A stretch of DNA of 64,000 nucleotides from Alnus glutinosa. Taxonomy: Eukaryota > Streptophyta > Magnoliopsida > Fagales > Betulaceae. The stretch spans positions 28,069,116 to 28,133,115 of the forward strand of contig NC_084890.1 in assembly GCF_958979055.1 (NCBI RefSeq), written 5' to 3'. Within the stretch, counting starts at the first letter, position 1, and each line of letters opens with the position of its first letter. Positions 46,491 to 59,766 of the stretch are shown piece after piece. Position numbers and translations under genes: made by a program. The notes under the pieces are model-generated. The model saw nothing but the letters and a program-made list of their open reading frames with translations. It did no database searches and was not told where the DNA came from.

Positions 46491-48098
46491 AGTCCTTAAA
46501 TTAGTTATATCAAATAAATAAATGAATAAATGAATGCCTTTCTCCCTGGATGTTTTTATTGGTGTCTTATATATAATCTTTCTAGTCTTATATTGATTTT
46601 GTTTGATCTCCTCCCCCCCTTCTTCCTCCCCTGAAGTGCCCTGGTTTGCAAGTGAGACTGTTTATGTGTTGATCTCTAGTGAGAGCTATGTTTATGTGTG
46701 GAGTATTATCCAATCCATGCGAAGGGGTGCTTTATACGGATTCGAAGTTTACCTGGGTGAGTACTAATTGACCGAAGGTTCCTTGTCATAAAAAAATAAA
46801 AAATAAAAAAATAAAAAAAAAAAAAAAAGAAAAAAAAGAAAAGGAAAAAGAACTACGTTTTATGTGTCTTGAGTTCTTTGTTTTGATTCTTATAGTGTAC
46901 AATATTAACATCTACCTACTCTATCTACAGCGGAAATAGCAATGTTTGAGAACAACATCGTTGTTTACAAGTTTGTTCAAGACCTTCACTTTTTCGTTAC
47001 TGGGGGTGAAGATGAAAACGAGCTCATTTTAGCCACTGTTCTTCAGTGATTTTTCGATGCTGCTGGCCTTCTTCATAATTGCTGTTCCTTTTTACCCTCT
47101 TTTTGTAATTCAATTGTTGTAATTATTCATTTATTAACTCTTTTATATACTTTCTTTTTTCCCTCATTCCAGAGGTAATGTGGACAAGAAAGAGGCACCG
47201 GAGAACTTGGATCTCATTCTATTATGCCTCGATGAAATTGTTGACGGCGGGTATGCAATATGTATTTTTGTGTACTTCCTTTTTCCTTTCATTTTTAATT
47301 TTTAATTTTTAGCTCTATTTATTGATATTTTATCTTCCATAGCTATGCCTCTTTTGTTTGTCTGGGTAGCTAAAACTAAAAATATTGAAAAATTAGATCC
47401 TAAAAATCCTGTAGTGTAGAAGTTTTATTTGGTGAAATTTAATGGTTGTGTTATTATTGTGAGGCATAGCCCACATACAAGCTCATCAATATTTCTAAAG
47501 CCTCAGTTGGAAATTGCTGTTCCAAAATCATTTTCCTGAGGATTCTTCTGTGTTGGTATTATCTATTTGGTTGGGAATTATTACAATTGACTGTGCCTAG
47601 TTTTAGTGGGTACTCTAGTAGAACCTTCAGAAACCAGAGGAGTGCCATCTGGTAGCTTGACCTTCTACTATCTTATTGTTAAAGAAGCTTTTATAGCTTG
47701 TAATTATTATTATCTTGGATTACTATTTCTTCATAGCTATGTGTGCCGTCAACTCTTCAGGGGCATGTCTTCCCACCAGATTTAACTAATTTGTATCTGC
47801 TACAGAATTGTTCTTGAGACAGATGCAAATATTATAGCGGGGAAGGTTGCAAGTAATAGTATGGATGCATGCTGGAGCTCCTTTGTCTGAGCAGGTATCA
47901 AAATCCTGTTCTTCCCTCCCTCCCCCAATTTTCTTTCATCTCTTCCCAAAGGGAATGCAGTAAACATTTAGTTGAACAAATGGACAACCACTGCTACCAT
48001 ATTTAAGTTGTATCCTTGTTTTGATTTTTTTTTCACCGACAATAAGTCAAGCACTGGCCACTGCACGGGAGCATCTAACAAGATCTCTTCTTAAATGA
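46389..48098 (+). pseudogene. Coatomer zeta pseudogene from the tandem duplication
   Basis: It contains the end of exon 2 and counterparts of exons 3-6 (46931-47073, 47173-47250, 47806-47894, 48039-48098), but no promoter, exon 1 or first part of exon 2. Visible lesions: a 5-base insertion at the end of exon 2; a nonsense codon in exon 3 (47047-47049); a deletion removing the exon 3 donor; a 4-base insertion in exon 5; and loss of the AG acceptor before exon 6 (CCG instead of CAG). It cannot encode zeta. The intact gene at 32678-35859 remains the functional copy. Confidence 0.93.
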
Positions 48099-49237
48099 TG
48101 CATATGCTGTACAAAAGTAGAGGAGGAAGGAGGGAATGTCTTCTTTTTTCTTTCTTTTTTTTTTTTTTTTTTTTTTCCGGTATACTTGTGATCTAGTTTA
48201 TAAGCTTCAAATTTACCTCAATCTTGCATACTTGATTCAGTTGATATTCATGTCCAAATGTTGATCTTGTTTTTTTTTTTTTTTGTAAACTTGATTGGTT
48301 TGGACGTCAGATGCCAATGCCAGTGGTATAGAAGAATTGCTTTTAAACTTTATGAGATCAGGCAGTAACATGCACTCCACCTGTGTACACATATATGAGA
48401 GCATTTGTGTCAATATTCATCAATCCCATTGGCAGCTTAAGTTGCCGTGCATGCTTTGTTTTACAGAGTACGTTTAATTTGCACCTTAGATAAGTTCAAT
48501 GAAGATTCTTGGAGAAGTTTTGAAAATTTTCTTGCTTCTGAGAGGTAGGGGGTTTCAGAGAAGTACCAACTACCAACTACCAACTGCACGCAAACAGTCA
48601 AAACACAAATGCCATACTTCTGGGTTATAATCCAGTAACTTGCTCAATCAGACATGAACCTATCAAAGATTCAAGAGGGAAAGAATTTGCAGCTTTAAAT
48701 GTTCCTATTCTTATTCCCTTATCTTCTTAAGTGTGTTAAAAATTACATTTTTGTTCCACATCTATCCTAACAAAAAACAATGTTAATGCGGCAGTTTTAA
48801 CTAATCGATTTTTTCTTCCTTTACTTTTAACAAGGATTGATCTGAAGGTTGTTGGGACCGTTGCGTTAATATTTTGAAATAATTGTAAGATAAAAATGAT
48901 TTATAGCATTACTTTTCTCATAAAGGACGAAGAAAATCACCATCTTTATTGGATAACCAAGAGGTAGTATGCTCTTTTTCATAAACCTCTTCCAGCTACT
49001 TCAAATTTAATATACCTAATTCAGGATCCTTCTGTGACAAAGTACATCATCTATAAACTTACAAGAATTTTACAAGAATTCCATGCAAATTTACAAGAAT
49101 TTTATACCACGAGCTTAGTCTTTAATCTCTTGTATAGAACATAGCCTAATTTGCAAAAAAGTCCCCTCCACCGGAAGTCGCAATCAGCCAAGAGCAGTCA
49201 CTGCATTTTCTTTTTTCGGTGAACAAGCATAACAATG

Positions 49238-52200
49238 TCACTGTATGCGGAAATAATCTGCGTTGTCTACGTATACGTCGCCAGCAGTTGGGGGCAAGTT
49301 ATTCCTAGAAAAATGTTTTCGGACTTGGGCATGAGTCTCTGCCTCATGCTTGAACTTCTGAACTAACTCTTGCAGCTCCAACATCCTATCTTGAACCTGC
49401 GCCTCAGTAACAGGCTTTTTCAACCCAAAATAAAGTAGTCCAACTGCAATCAGTATAACTCCTAAGCAAAGGAGGATGCCCGTAAATAAACCAAATGCAT
49501 ATGGTGTATTCTCTGCTCCAGGCATTCCATCAACATTGATCCCAAATAGCCCAGTAATTATAGAAAGAACGAGACCGCAGCCCCCGAAAACAGTGAGATT
49601 ATGGGTTACTCGAAGGCTTTTATCCTGAATTAATATTTACAAAAGATGAGAAACTTATGACATGTTTGGCCACATTAACTATTACCTAGAAGTTCAAAAG
49701 TTTCAGAGTAGATTTTGGTTTTGTTTGCAAACCTGCAACCACGCACGGACAGTACTTTGCATCACGTCTTGAATGGTAAACAAGCGGCCACGAACAGCTT
49801 CTTGCTCCTCAATCATTTCTCTTGTACTTTTTCTTACGCCCTCTAATAAGCTTCTTGCTGCATTTCCTCTCAAATGTTGGAGAAACTCAAAAACGATTTC
49901 CTCTCTTGCATGAAGTGACCACTTCACTCTGATCACCTGTAAGAGAACCTGGAAAATTATAGATTGTCGTCTTTGTACCTATGAACTTCAGTGGCAGGGT
50001 GACCTTACAAGATTGTCAACAAAAAGTAAATGGTAACATTGGGTAGCCTTAGTATGATAATATATTAAAAAAATCAACAGTATCTTATTCCAACCTGAAC
50101 AATTAATGGAAACAAGGTTAGAGAAATATGGTGACAGTGCAAAAGTTTTTTCTCCCAATTTACACAATTGGTGTATTGTATATAGGCAAGAAGAAATCAT
50201 GAGAGAAAATAATGCAAATGAAAACCAACGGAAACATTCCTAGGGTGCTAAATATGTAAGTCTTAGTTTAACATGAGTGTTAAAAACGAACCTCTGATAG
50301 TATTAGAATTCCACATCTGAATAAGCTATTAACCATATATTTCCAGTTCTCTAGAAAAACTATTTGTAGCGCGAACTTAAAATGACCAATACCCATCCTG
50401 GATAGCCACTCAAATGTTTACAACATTTCCTGTAAACTATTTAGGGAGGAATCCCTTTATGTCAATCCCATCCTTTGTTATCTCTGGGCCTTCCACAGTC
50501 ACAATCACAAGGGCCAGTTAATGGATAGATGATTCATACATGAAAAAATCACCAACAATCACAAGTGCTAATAAAAGCATATATTTTACTACAAGTCTAG
50601 AATCCAAAAGATTAAATGACTTATTATCTCTTTAGCCTGCAGAGAAGCTACAGAAAATAAAAGTAATCTATCTTTTGCCTGTAGCTTCAGTCACAAGCAT
50701 ATAGTTCTACCACTAGAAAAGAGAGAAAGCTTGACTTGATTCTACTTAATGTTGCTTGGGCTGCACGTCTAACTCCATATATAGTTGAAGAACTGTTTAC
50801 TTATCCAAAAAAAAAAGTTGAAGAAATGTTTAAGATAGATGATGGAAATCCAAAAAGTGAGAATACTAATTCAACATCATCCACTCAGATGTTATTCCGA
50901 TTATCCTCCAACATGCTATGCAAAAGAAAGAGATCTCTCTTAAGCTTGCTCGCCAGATCCCTCAAAATTCTGGTCCAGTGATTTTTTCTAAGCTCATTGA
51001 ATTCTTCTTCCAATTGTCTAGGAAGATGGAGTTCTTGTTTGCATTTAGTTAGGAAGATTGCTTCCATAACACTTGTTTTTTGCTTCAGATTTTCCTTTCC
51101 TGTTTTAATCTATGTCTATTTCTGTTTTGTGGTGTCACGGGGCGAACTTTATTTCTCATTGTAATGTATTGTTTCATTAGTAAAGTTTCTTATTCATCCA
51201 AAAAAAAAAAAAAAACAAGTAGCGAGTATTGACTACCATCACAAATAAATATATAGGGGAATAAGAGGCGAAAAGATCACCTTAAAACTTTATTTAACAT
51301 TATTGCCTTAATCACTCAGCAGTTATGATCTATGAAAATTCCATAAATATCATATCCCAGCTGGCATACTCATGGACTATTCTCTGCAAGTGCTTCCATT
51401 CTAGCAAGGAGAAGTAACATACCTGTCTTGATAGCTTTCTGACTTCTTGGTTGAGAATTATACTAAAGAGCTGCAAATCTTCATGGTTTCTCCTATTCAT
51501 AGGGGGAATTATTGGTCAGCATCGTAGATATAAAATTGTGGAGAAAATTACTTTAAAAATAATGAGGTAACAAGACCTGTTCATGAACTTCAATTCAATC
51601 TCATCTGCCGCCCCAAATATGTCTTTACGAAATAGCCTATAAAACAAATAAAGCGTCAAATTTGTCCAGAAAATTGAAAATTGAAATGTTGAGAGGCTGA
51701 GAGATATATGATCAAACACAAAATACTTATGATATTATGGATGATGAAACAGAAATAAGAGTCAAAGCACAAAATAGAAAAGCTGACAAATTTTCAGAAT
51801 GTCTGTTATAACTGTTATAAAGTAACCACCCAAATAATGGCACAATGTGAACTAAATAATTAATGATACATGCATCTGCTTCACACGCTTCAATAATACT
51901 TATATGTGAGTGCCTGCATGTACTGTGTGTGGGTGTGTGTATGAGAGAGAGAGAGAGAGAGAGGGAATGAATTTTATTTTATTTATTTATTTTTTTTACG
52001 ATTTTCGGAAACATCATTAGCTAAATTTTATAAAAAGATTACTTCTAGTGTTATTTTATTTAGTGCATTTGGAACTCCAAAAATGTCAACTGCTATTTCA
52101 TCATCCTTGAAAGAATAGTCAAAGATATCCTATATGAGAATGAAAAGAAGATATACATGATGCACTAACCCAAGTGGTTGAGAGATATGTGACTGGTCAA

Positions 52201-55200
52201 TTGTCAAGAGACAGACGGCATAGGTTTTCTTTAGAGGAAGACATTGTGCTAAATTTGTTTTTCATTTGTAGACGATGGTAGGGTTCTGTTTGGCCTATAA
52301 TAAGGAAATGGACTAAAGGCCTCAATGAGAAGTACATAATGATGACAGATGAAAACCTGCATCCATTTATATCCGTTATTGTGTTCTGAGTTGTATCTTA
52401 ACCATATCAGTCCCAAGCCATGGAAAAGATAAAAGTCTTGTAAAGAAGTTGATCAGCAAGAACCAGTAGATCGCCAGTAAGACCCATGGTAAAATCATAA
52501 TAAACAATTGGCCTCATATCGAGCAGCATTGAAGTACTTCTTTACGTCTCCCCTCTCTCTTTCTAGTTAGGTGTCTCCTCCTATATACTCTCGGTGTACT
52601 TGGGGGCGCCTTACGCTTTTAATAAGAATGGTTTATTACTTATCAAAAAAAAAAAGAAAAAGATTAAATAGATTTTATGAGCAGATAGCGCCCTAGATTA
52701 ATATTTCTGAACCATAATTCAAAATTGTCAATTACTTTTGTCACACAACTCTTGGCATGTACGATACATGTGACTGTATAAAGAAAAGGGGAAAAAAATG
52801 GAGACTTTTCACAAAACTCTGAAGATATTGAAGCATTTCAAAATTACATACATGAGTATACATCAATGTTTCTGTGTCATTCAGAAGTATGCAGGCTTCT
52901 AAAGCTTTCATATATATAAACAACAGTATTTATCCATGCATTCATTACCTATCATCCCATCGAGTAAGGCGGCAAACTAGATGTGATATGACTTCATGCA
53001 CTGTTCTTGGTGCATTATAACCTCCAGTAAGAAGAAGCTCCTATCCAAAAGCAGAGCACCAAATCTATGAGGCAGTAATGAAGTAAATAGAAAAGTTATA
53101 CGTATTTTCAGTTAGGGGCAGATTATGAAACTTTTATGGGAAGGCCCAAAAAGCACAAATCTGTTTGAAGTGGTTATATGGATAACTACTAGAATACTTG
53201 GGGGTGCTTTTGACAAAGTAGTTTACTAGTTAGTGATAAAATATTTTGTTACCCCCACCACAAATCTGTCCCTGTTGTCGTCTCATAAGCCTTTGGACCA
53301 TTGAAAATATCTTTCTCTCAAGCATGAACAACCTGAACTTCTGTGATGCCCAACACATTTATTCTGGAAACATGTCCTTTTACATGTTTCCAGAATGTAA
53401 AATCTGTTTACATTAGGGGCAGATTATTCTAGAAAAGTTATACATATTTTCAATTAGGGGCAGATTATGAAACTTTTATGGGCAGGCCCAAAAAGAACAA
53501 ATCTGTTTGAAGTGGTTATATGAATAACTTCTAGAATACTTGGGGGAGCTTTTGACAAAGTAGTATACTAGTTAGTGATAAAATATTTTGTTACCCCCAC
53601 CACAAATCTGTCCCTGTTTTCGTCTCATAAGCCTTTGGACCATTGAAAATATCTTTCTTTCCAGCATGAACAACCTGAACTTCTGTGATGCCCAACACAT
53701 TTATTCTGGAAACATGTCCTTTTACATGCAATGCAGTTATTAGGAAGTTTTGTGCTTGCCAGGACCGAAGTACAATGGGGATATCGTCTTCATCAACAAA
53801 AGGATCACCAACTGATTGTCCCAAGAGCTCAAATAACAGCCCTCCAGCAACCCTAACTGGGACCTGAATAATAGATAGTATAAAGCATAATAAAGAATCC
53901 AACACAATCACAGTCCATAAAAAATTGAAGGACAAAATTTATCGACTTTTGAAACCACTTTTCCATAAGAGCAATTACAGCAAACCATTATCTTCCGGTT
54001 ATTCATCTCATTCTAATAATGAAATAGAAAGTAAACACTTAATAACTTAGTTCAATGTACAGTACATAGCTATAGTAAGAACCATTAACTTAAAGGGTGA
54101 TTGTATAAATGAAAATACCATCAAGATTGACCATCAGTGGATGACTCGTGCAACCCCACCCCCCCCCCCCCCCCCCAAAAAAAAAATATATATGTATTCT
54201 TTACAGGTATTGTAGTTTTTAGTCAAACTACAAAAATGCTACATTTGCATCCTCCATCTTGCTAAGTCCTTTTAAAGCAATTTAAACAAAGTGCAGTTTT
54301 TGAAAGCCAGGGTCAACTGTCCCTACATGTGATCTTGTGCAAGAGGTGGCAGACAGTATCAATAACTTCCAAACTTAAATACTGTAATTTGTATTCCCTC
54401 CCTCTTCCCTTCTCATTATACCCATATCAGATTTCATATCGATGATCTAGTGACTAACTAGATAGCCGACACTGAATTTAACTCAATAGAGCTTTAAAAA
54501 TCCTGACTTCCTAGGTTCAGAAACTTGAATAGTTATTTAACCTTTAGCTTAAATATTCTAATAGTTATTAATAGCTCATCATGTCATTATAAGAACAATT
54601 AGACGTTTTATTATTGGAAGTTTTTTATTCAGATCTATCAAATGCCATGGCTAGAAGTGTCGTCGTTTCAAGAAACAACAGGCATTTACTTTTTAGAAAT
54701 AGGTGGTTTCCGTCAAAAAGATCATGTGAACTCTATATATTACTATATAGAATAACTCCATATGAATTGTGGATCTTGAACCTATAGAGCTGTTACTCTA
54801 ACAGAGTAATAATTTTATGATTTCTTAATTTCTACATATTCTTTATTGACTTATCTTGTTTTTGTTTTTACTCATACTTTCTATTGTAAAAATTGAATTT
54901 AGGTCATCTTTCACTTCTTTTAGAAAAAACACGGTGGACAAATTAAAAGGACAAAATATTATACCGCATAGGAAGAAGTTTAACAACTAAGAGAGGGGAT
55001 GGGGGATGAAAAACTAATGTAAAAAGTACAGACTTATCAAAGCCGATAAGCTCTTTTTCAAACAATACCTCCTTCCCAGTACGAATTGGGTGGAGGGTGT
55101 AGTTCTAGGTTCAAGACCCACCGGTCATGTGAAATCTGTAAAACTGTCAGTTTTGTTGCTTTACAGAAGTAGGACTCTGTAACATTTATTGACAAGATAT

Positions 55201-56222
55201 GTCCAATCAACATTTTATCCAAGGTTCAGTCATACAGTCACATATTAACATAAAGAATCTTAGAATGCAAAGAATAACAAAAAATTATCCAAATCCCTAT
55301 TTCAGCTTAAAACACAAAATTCATATTCCCTTCCCTCAGAGAAGTATAACCAACTGTGTAGCTATTAACAATTCAGCACTCTTTATTTGCTTCAGACGCC
55401 TGATACTGATCATGGCTTTAGGTCAATGATCATTTGGTACATTCTACTCTAAATGCAAGTCATGTAATACACGAAACTAAATAACAAATAAAATTGGCAA
55501 TTTCAGATATACTCAAAAAAGAAATCTACCTCATACAGAAGGTGTTTCATCCTCTCACTAATCAGGCGACTTTCATTTCTTAAAGCTAAACTTACAGCTG
55601 GAAGTAAGAACTCAGCCTTGCTGAGCCATGCCTGAATGGAGGGGTGATCTGCAGAGACATGGCACCACCATATGGGGCCTGCCGGGCGCTCCCAGTATGG
55701 AGCTGCTAAATCTGCAACAGTTAGATCAGATTCATCATCTATGGACTCAAACTGCTGCAAGACCAAGTCCGTGTCCACTTGCACAGTTTTGACAAGTTCT
55801 GAAATTCTAGCCCAGCCAATTGATACCCAGTGACTACCATCAAGTCTTTCTATACCATGAAATTGGCTTGATTGTTGCATTTGGCTATATTTGTAGTTAT
55901 CAAAAGTGGAAGTCTCATTGGTCCTGAGATCAATTAATTTATTCTTATCTAGACTTGGTGAAGAAACCTCAGCTTGTCCATTTTCAGGCACGCGCATCAT
56001 TGAATATTCACCCTCTATATGCTGTGTGGATGGGATCTTTGAACCAGATCTTGAACTAATTGGTTTTTTTCGGCCACGAATGAATTCAAAAGCACAAATA
56101 AGCCCATCTGTCCAAAGATCATTTCGCAGCTGGTCATCTTTATTAGAATGATTTTTATGGCTATCTGGCTTCTTCATGTTATTGCCTGGGGAACTAGAGG
56201 GGTTTTCACCGATGTCACTCAC
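49238..56222 (-). CDS. CorA-like magnesium transporter family protein, copy 2 (full C-terminus)
   Basis: Exons on the minus strand: from about 56222 to 55530, then 53863-53675, 53040-52949, 51636-51577, 51492-51423, 49936-49733 and 49624-49238. Every border is GT-AG and the joined frame of about 564 codons stays open. CorA-family proteins form pentameric cation channels with two C-terminal membrane helices; this plant subfamily is more distant and its substrate is not established. Membrane segments are near SLRVTHNLTVFGGCG...ITGLF and AFGLFTGILLCLGVILIAVG. The signature triplet is GIN (FGINVDGMPGAENTPYAFG) in place of GMN. The tail LKKPVTEAQVQDRMLELQE... looks coiled-coil-forming, ending NADYFRIQ. 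This copy keeps the tail that copy 1 lost. The start is uncertain: the frame begins after a stop with no ATG until MKKPD (56177). Confidence 0.87.
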
Positions 56223-57525
56223 ACAACAGGAACTTCACATGCATCTATTTCCTGAAACAACTCCACTGACGCCAGCTTTTCAAGAAGCCCACGTTGACAT
56301 GCTGAGAAGTTGAGTTTGGTAAACTGCAAGAGGACCATCCCAAGTTAATGCTGCAAAGCTCATGGGGAAAGCAAAATTCAAAATTCAAAATTCAAAAAAA
56401 AAAAACAAAAACAAACAAACAAACGCACACACACATTTCACCACTGTAACAAAAGCCAAACTCCATAGCTCTTTAACAACTCCTCATTGTCACCGCCACC
56501 ATCTAATTCGCACTTAACAATTTACAAGAAGAAACATATTTCCCAGAAAGACTAGAAATTCGTCTTTCTATAATTTTCAACCATTCCGAGTTTTTTTTCT
56601 TTTTTGATGAATAAGTACTTTTTCCATAAACAACTGAAACCAAACCATTCCAAAGTTTTCTATAATTATCATCGTCTGGTTTGTTACAATTTACCTGATC
56701 ACAAATTTAGCCACCAACCATTACAAGGAATCCCAATCTAAAATGAAAATTTCAACAAAAATAAGAGCCTAAGCAAGCATGCATTGGCAAACAAGCAATT
56801 GAAATCCAAACAATTAAAGCAGCTAGCCAATGATTAAAAGCTCAATAATCAACATGGAGTAACAAAAAAATATAAAGGCGTAATCAGTTTTGGAATCTAA
56901 CCATGACTCATGAATGAAGTGAGAAGTAGCGAACAACGAAATTACCAGGGAATGAAGATGCTGGAGAAAGCGAGTGTCCTTCCAGAGAGAGAGAGAGAGA
57001 TAGAGAGCGTGGGTATCAAGCTGGGAAGGAATCCGACTGAAAAAGGTTACTAACATGCGCCGAGGTGGAGAGAGGGATAAAAAGGTGACTCGTTTGGTTT
57101 GAAGAATAATAATTTTATGAGAAAATATAACAATTATTATCAAAAATAAATGAGTGTGAAATGAAATATTTATTTTTATTCTTAAATTTGGTAATAATTT
57201 ATATATTTTAATTGAAATTTAATCAAAATTTTTTAAAAAATTAATATTATTTTTTTAAAAAACTCAAATTATAAATAAATAAATAAAAAACATTGAATTT
57301 AAGAAATCGTAAGTTTTACCGGTTTAATAATGAATATGAAAATAGAAAAAAAAAAAAAAAAGATATAAAAAAAATGCGAAAAAAAATAATAATCAAATAC
57401 ATCTCCGGATCCGGTAACTTCGAGCAAAGTACCAGGCCCCTTGATCTTCCTAACAGATTCTGCGGCGAAAACAGTACACCATAAATGAATTATCTGAGTA
57501 GCAAGTGCTTCACTTAAAATGCTTT

Positions 57526-58391
57526 TGGGACTGTTTGGTTAGAAACTTTTTTAATATTCTGATAAGGTTTTATTCAAAAATTTAAAAATGTACATCCAAT
57601 CGGAATAAAATTTAGATTTAAATATTTAAATATTTAAATGGTATAATTATTTTAATCATTACTAATATTAATTTTTATAACACTAATTATTATACACAAC
57701 TTTTCATACAATCCAATCATTTTCTATTATTAAAAAATATTTTTTTTTTCCAATCTCAAAAATATTTAAGGGATAATTGTACCACTGGTCCCTAGAGTAT
57801 ACCATAATTATGAATCACTCCTTATGGTTTAAAAAGTTCATGGAAGGTGTTTGTGGTAAATTATAATTACAAATCGATTTTTGAAGTCAAATTCTGTTAA
57901 AAAATTTGACAGATTCTATTAAATGACATGTCAGTGCCACATCAAACCAATAAGATGGAGACACGTGTCCATTTAAATAAAAAAATATAAATTTATTAAA
58001 AAATAAATAAATAAACTTATTTTTTTAAAAAAAAAATTCAAAAAAAGGGGGAAGGGGTGGCTGGGTCACCCCTGGCGGCCATTGTGGTTGGCTTTTTTTT
58101 TTTTTTAGAAAAAATAAGTTTATTTATTTATTTTCTAATAAATTTAACACCAATCATTATATACAAACTTTTTATACAATTCAATAATTTCTAATCAATT
58201 TCTACCATTAAAAAACATTTTTTTTCTAATCTAAAAAATTCAACACCCAAACACAAATTCAAAAAGAATCTGAATTCTATTTAAAATCCAAACACATTTT
58301 CATTGCCTCAAAATCTGCAAACAGATTCAGAATATTATTCTTATTCAAAAATTCAACACCCAAAAGATTCAGATTCAGAATATTATTCTTA
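57526..58391. mobile_element. Composite insertion present only in unit 2
   Basis: Unit 1 reads from AAATGCTTTC directly into TTAATTTACG (about 45621). In unit 2 about 865 bp are inserted. The insertion contains a truncated foldback element (57770-58147) with a GC-rich centre (GGGTGGCTGGGTCACCCC). On either side lie related direct copies of a block with TATACAA...TTTTCATACAATCC (about 57680-57760 and 58150-58235). This looks like a MITE into which a second foldback element inserted, but no clear target duplication could be fixed. Confidence 0.55.
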
Positions 58392-58959
58392 TTCTTAATT
58401 TATGTAATTAAATTATTTTTTGTTTCGATAGTTAAATGCATTTCACAATTGCTTCTATTATATTTTACCTTACTATTTAAATATTATTTAAAATAAATGC
58501 CAGAGGAACCAGAAATTATTCAAATATTATTTCAAAGAAATGTTAGAGGAATGAGAGAGAAGAAATAAAGTTTTTATATTAAAATAATGTTAAGAAAACA
58601 ACTTTTGCTTCTTTAGATTTAGGGTATAACTTTTCGTTCTCGCGTGTTTTCTTAATGTAGGGAATAACAAGAAAATCTAATTGAAGTAATTTTTTTTAAA
58701 GTTTTTCCTACATTTAAAAAGAATAATAAAATTTAGAAAAGTTATTGCTAGTGCCCTTACAAAATCATGACATAATCCAAGTTACAATGCCTATTTTTCC
58801 AATGCAATCCGTTGAGGCTCTCTGCAATCATATAAACTATCAAATTGTAATGCAATGGATGGTTTGAATTCATCCAAATAATTAAAAAGAAAATAAAAAA
58901 AAACACTGACACCTAAATTCGGGCATGGTTTCATATTGCCCACCGAGATGTGATGTATT

Positions 58960-59150
58960 GCCATCTCATAACACAACTATGACACAATTATTGACCTTTT
59001 CTTTTTATTAAATAAAAAATCACAAAACCATGTAAATGGTTTGGGGTTTAGTTTTGTGTTTTCTTTATAATAATAATAAAAAAAAATTAAAGAAAAAAAA
59101 TCAATAGTTGTGTCAACAGTAATGTCTTTGGGTGGCAAAATATAATTTCT
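58960..59150. repeat. Dispersed repeat, copy 3
   Basis: Contains ACCATGTAAATGGTTTGGGG and AGTAATGTCTTTGGGTGGC, related to 17820-17990 and to the unit 1 counterpart at 45950-46130. Confidence 0.5.
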
Positions 59151-59623
59151 CTTGCCGACCAAGAACCAATTAACTGAGTAATTCTAGAGGTTATATTCAT
59201 ATCATTATTAATTGTGTCCCTTTAAAATTGATACGACTTTTAAAATTACAATTAAATCAAAATTTAATAGTGATTTGTTACAAATACAATAATAATTTTA
59301 AATTTTGAAGAAACACAAAAAATGCATGATGAATATAATTTTTAGAATTACTTGTAAAATCACAGTTCTACTTCTTCTTTTTGGCGTTCCCGTTTATTTC
59401 AAGGGCCTTATTGATCAAATCCTGTCACATGATAAATTATTTTTATCAGGATTTGATCTATATATAAAGGCCCAAGGAATATAACTTGAACAAGAAAATA
59501 GGTTTTGATGTATGAAATGTGTTTTATGGGAGAAGTGGTGGGATTTGGAGTTGTATTAGTATAGGGGTTTGAGGTAAGAGCGGGGGTTAATGGGGGCCGT
59601 TCGATTTGGGAAGTTATTGACAG

Positions 59624-59766
59624 CTAAGAAGCTCGATTTGAGAGAAGTGGGGCAGAGGATGCGAGCCGTTGATAAGATTGGGATGACGAAGATGATTGTT
59701 GTATGTGTTGTGCCACATATTGTGCTTCTCTGGCTTCTTTTGAAGATTTTACGGGATTATTATTAA
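59624..59766 (+). CDS. Candidate last exon of an unrecognised small membrane protein
   Basis: After a possible acceptor (ATTGACAG, 59616-59623) an open stretch gives AKKLDLREVGQRMRAVDKIG followed by a hydrophobic segment (MIVVCVVPHIVLLWLLLKIL) and DYY-stop at 59764-59766. A charged amphipathic part followed by one membrane helix and a short end looks like real protein. I do not recognise the family. Its upstream part is probably the TATA-containing region at 59455-59620, but I could not build a complete model. The right breakpoint of the segmental duplication lies at the start of this exon, so unit 1 carries the upstream part without it. Confidence 0.4.

Larger units (their letters stand above)
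46389..59627. repeat. Tandem segmental duplication, unit 2 (~13.2 kb)
   Basis: Same order and orientation as 33843-46388. It is longer because of an insertion at about 57526-58391 and shorter in places (for example, about 290 bp matching 35210-35500 and about 90 bp matching 36880-36965 are absent). The right end at GTTATTGACAGC (59627) continues into unique sequence. Confidence 0.95.
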
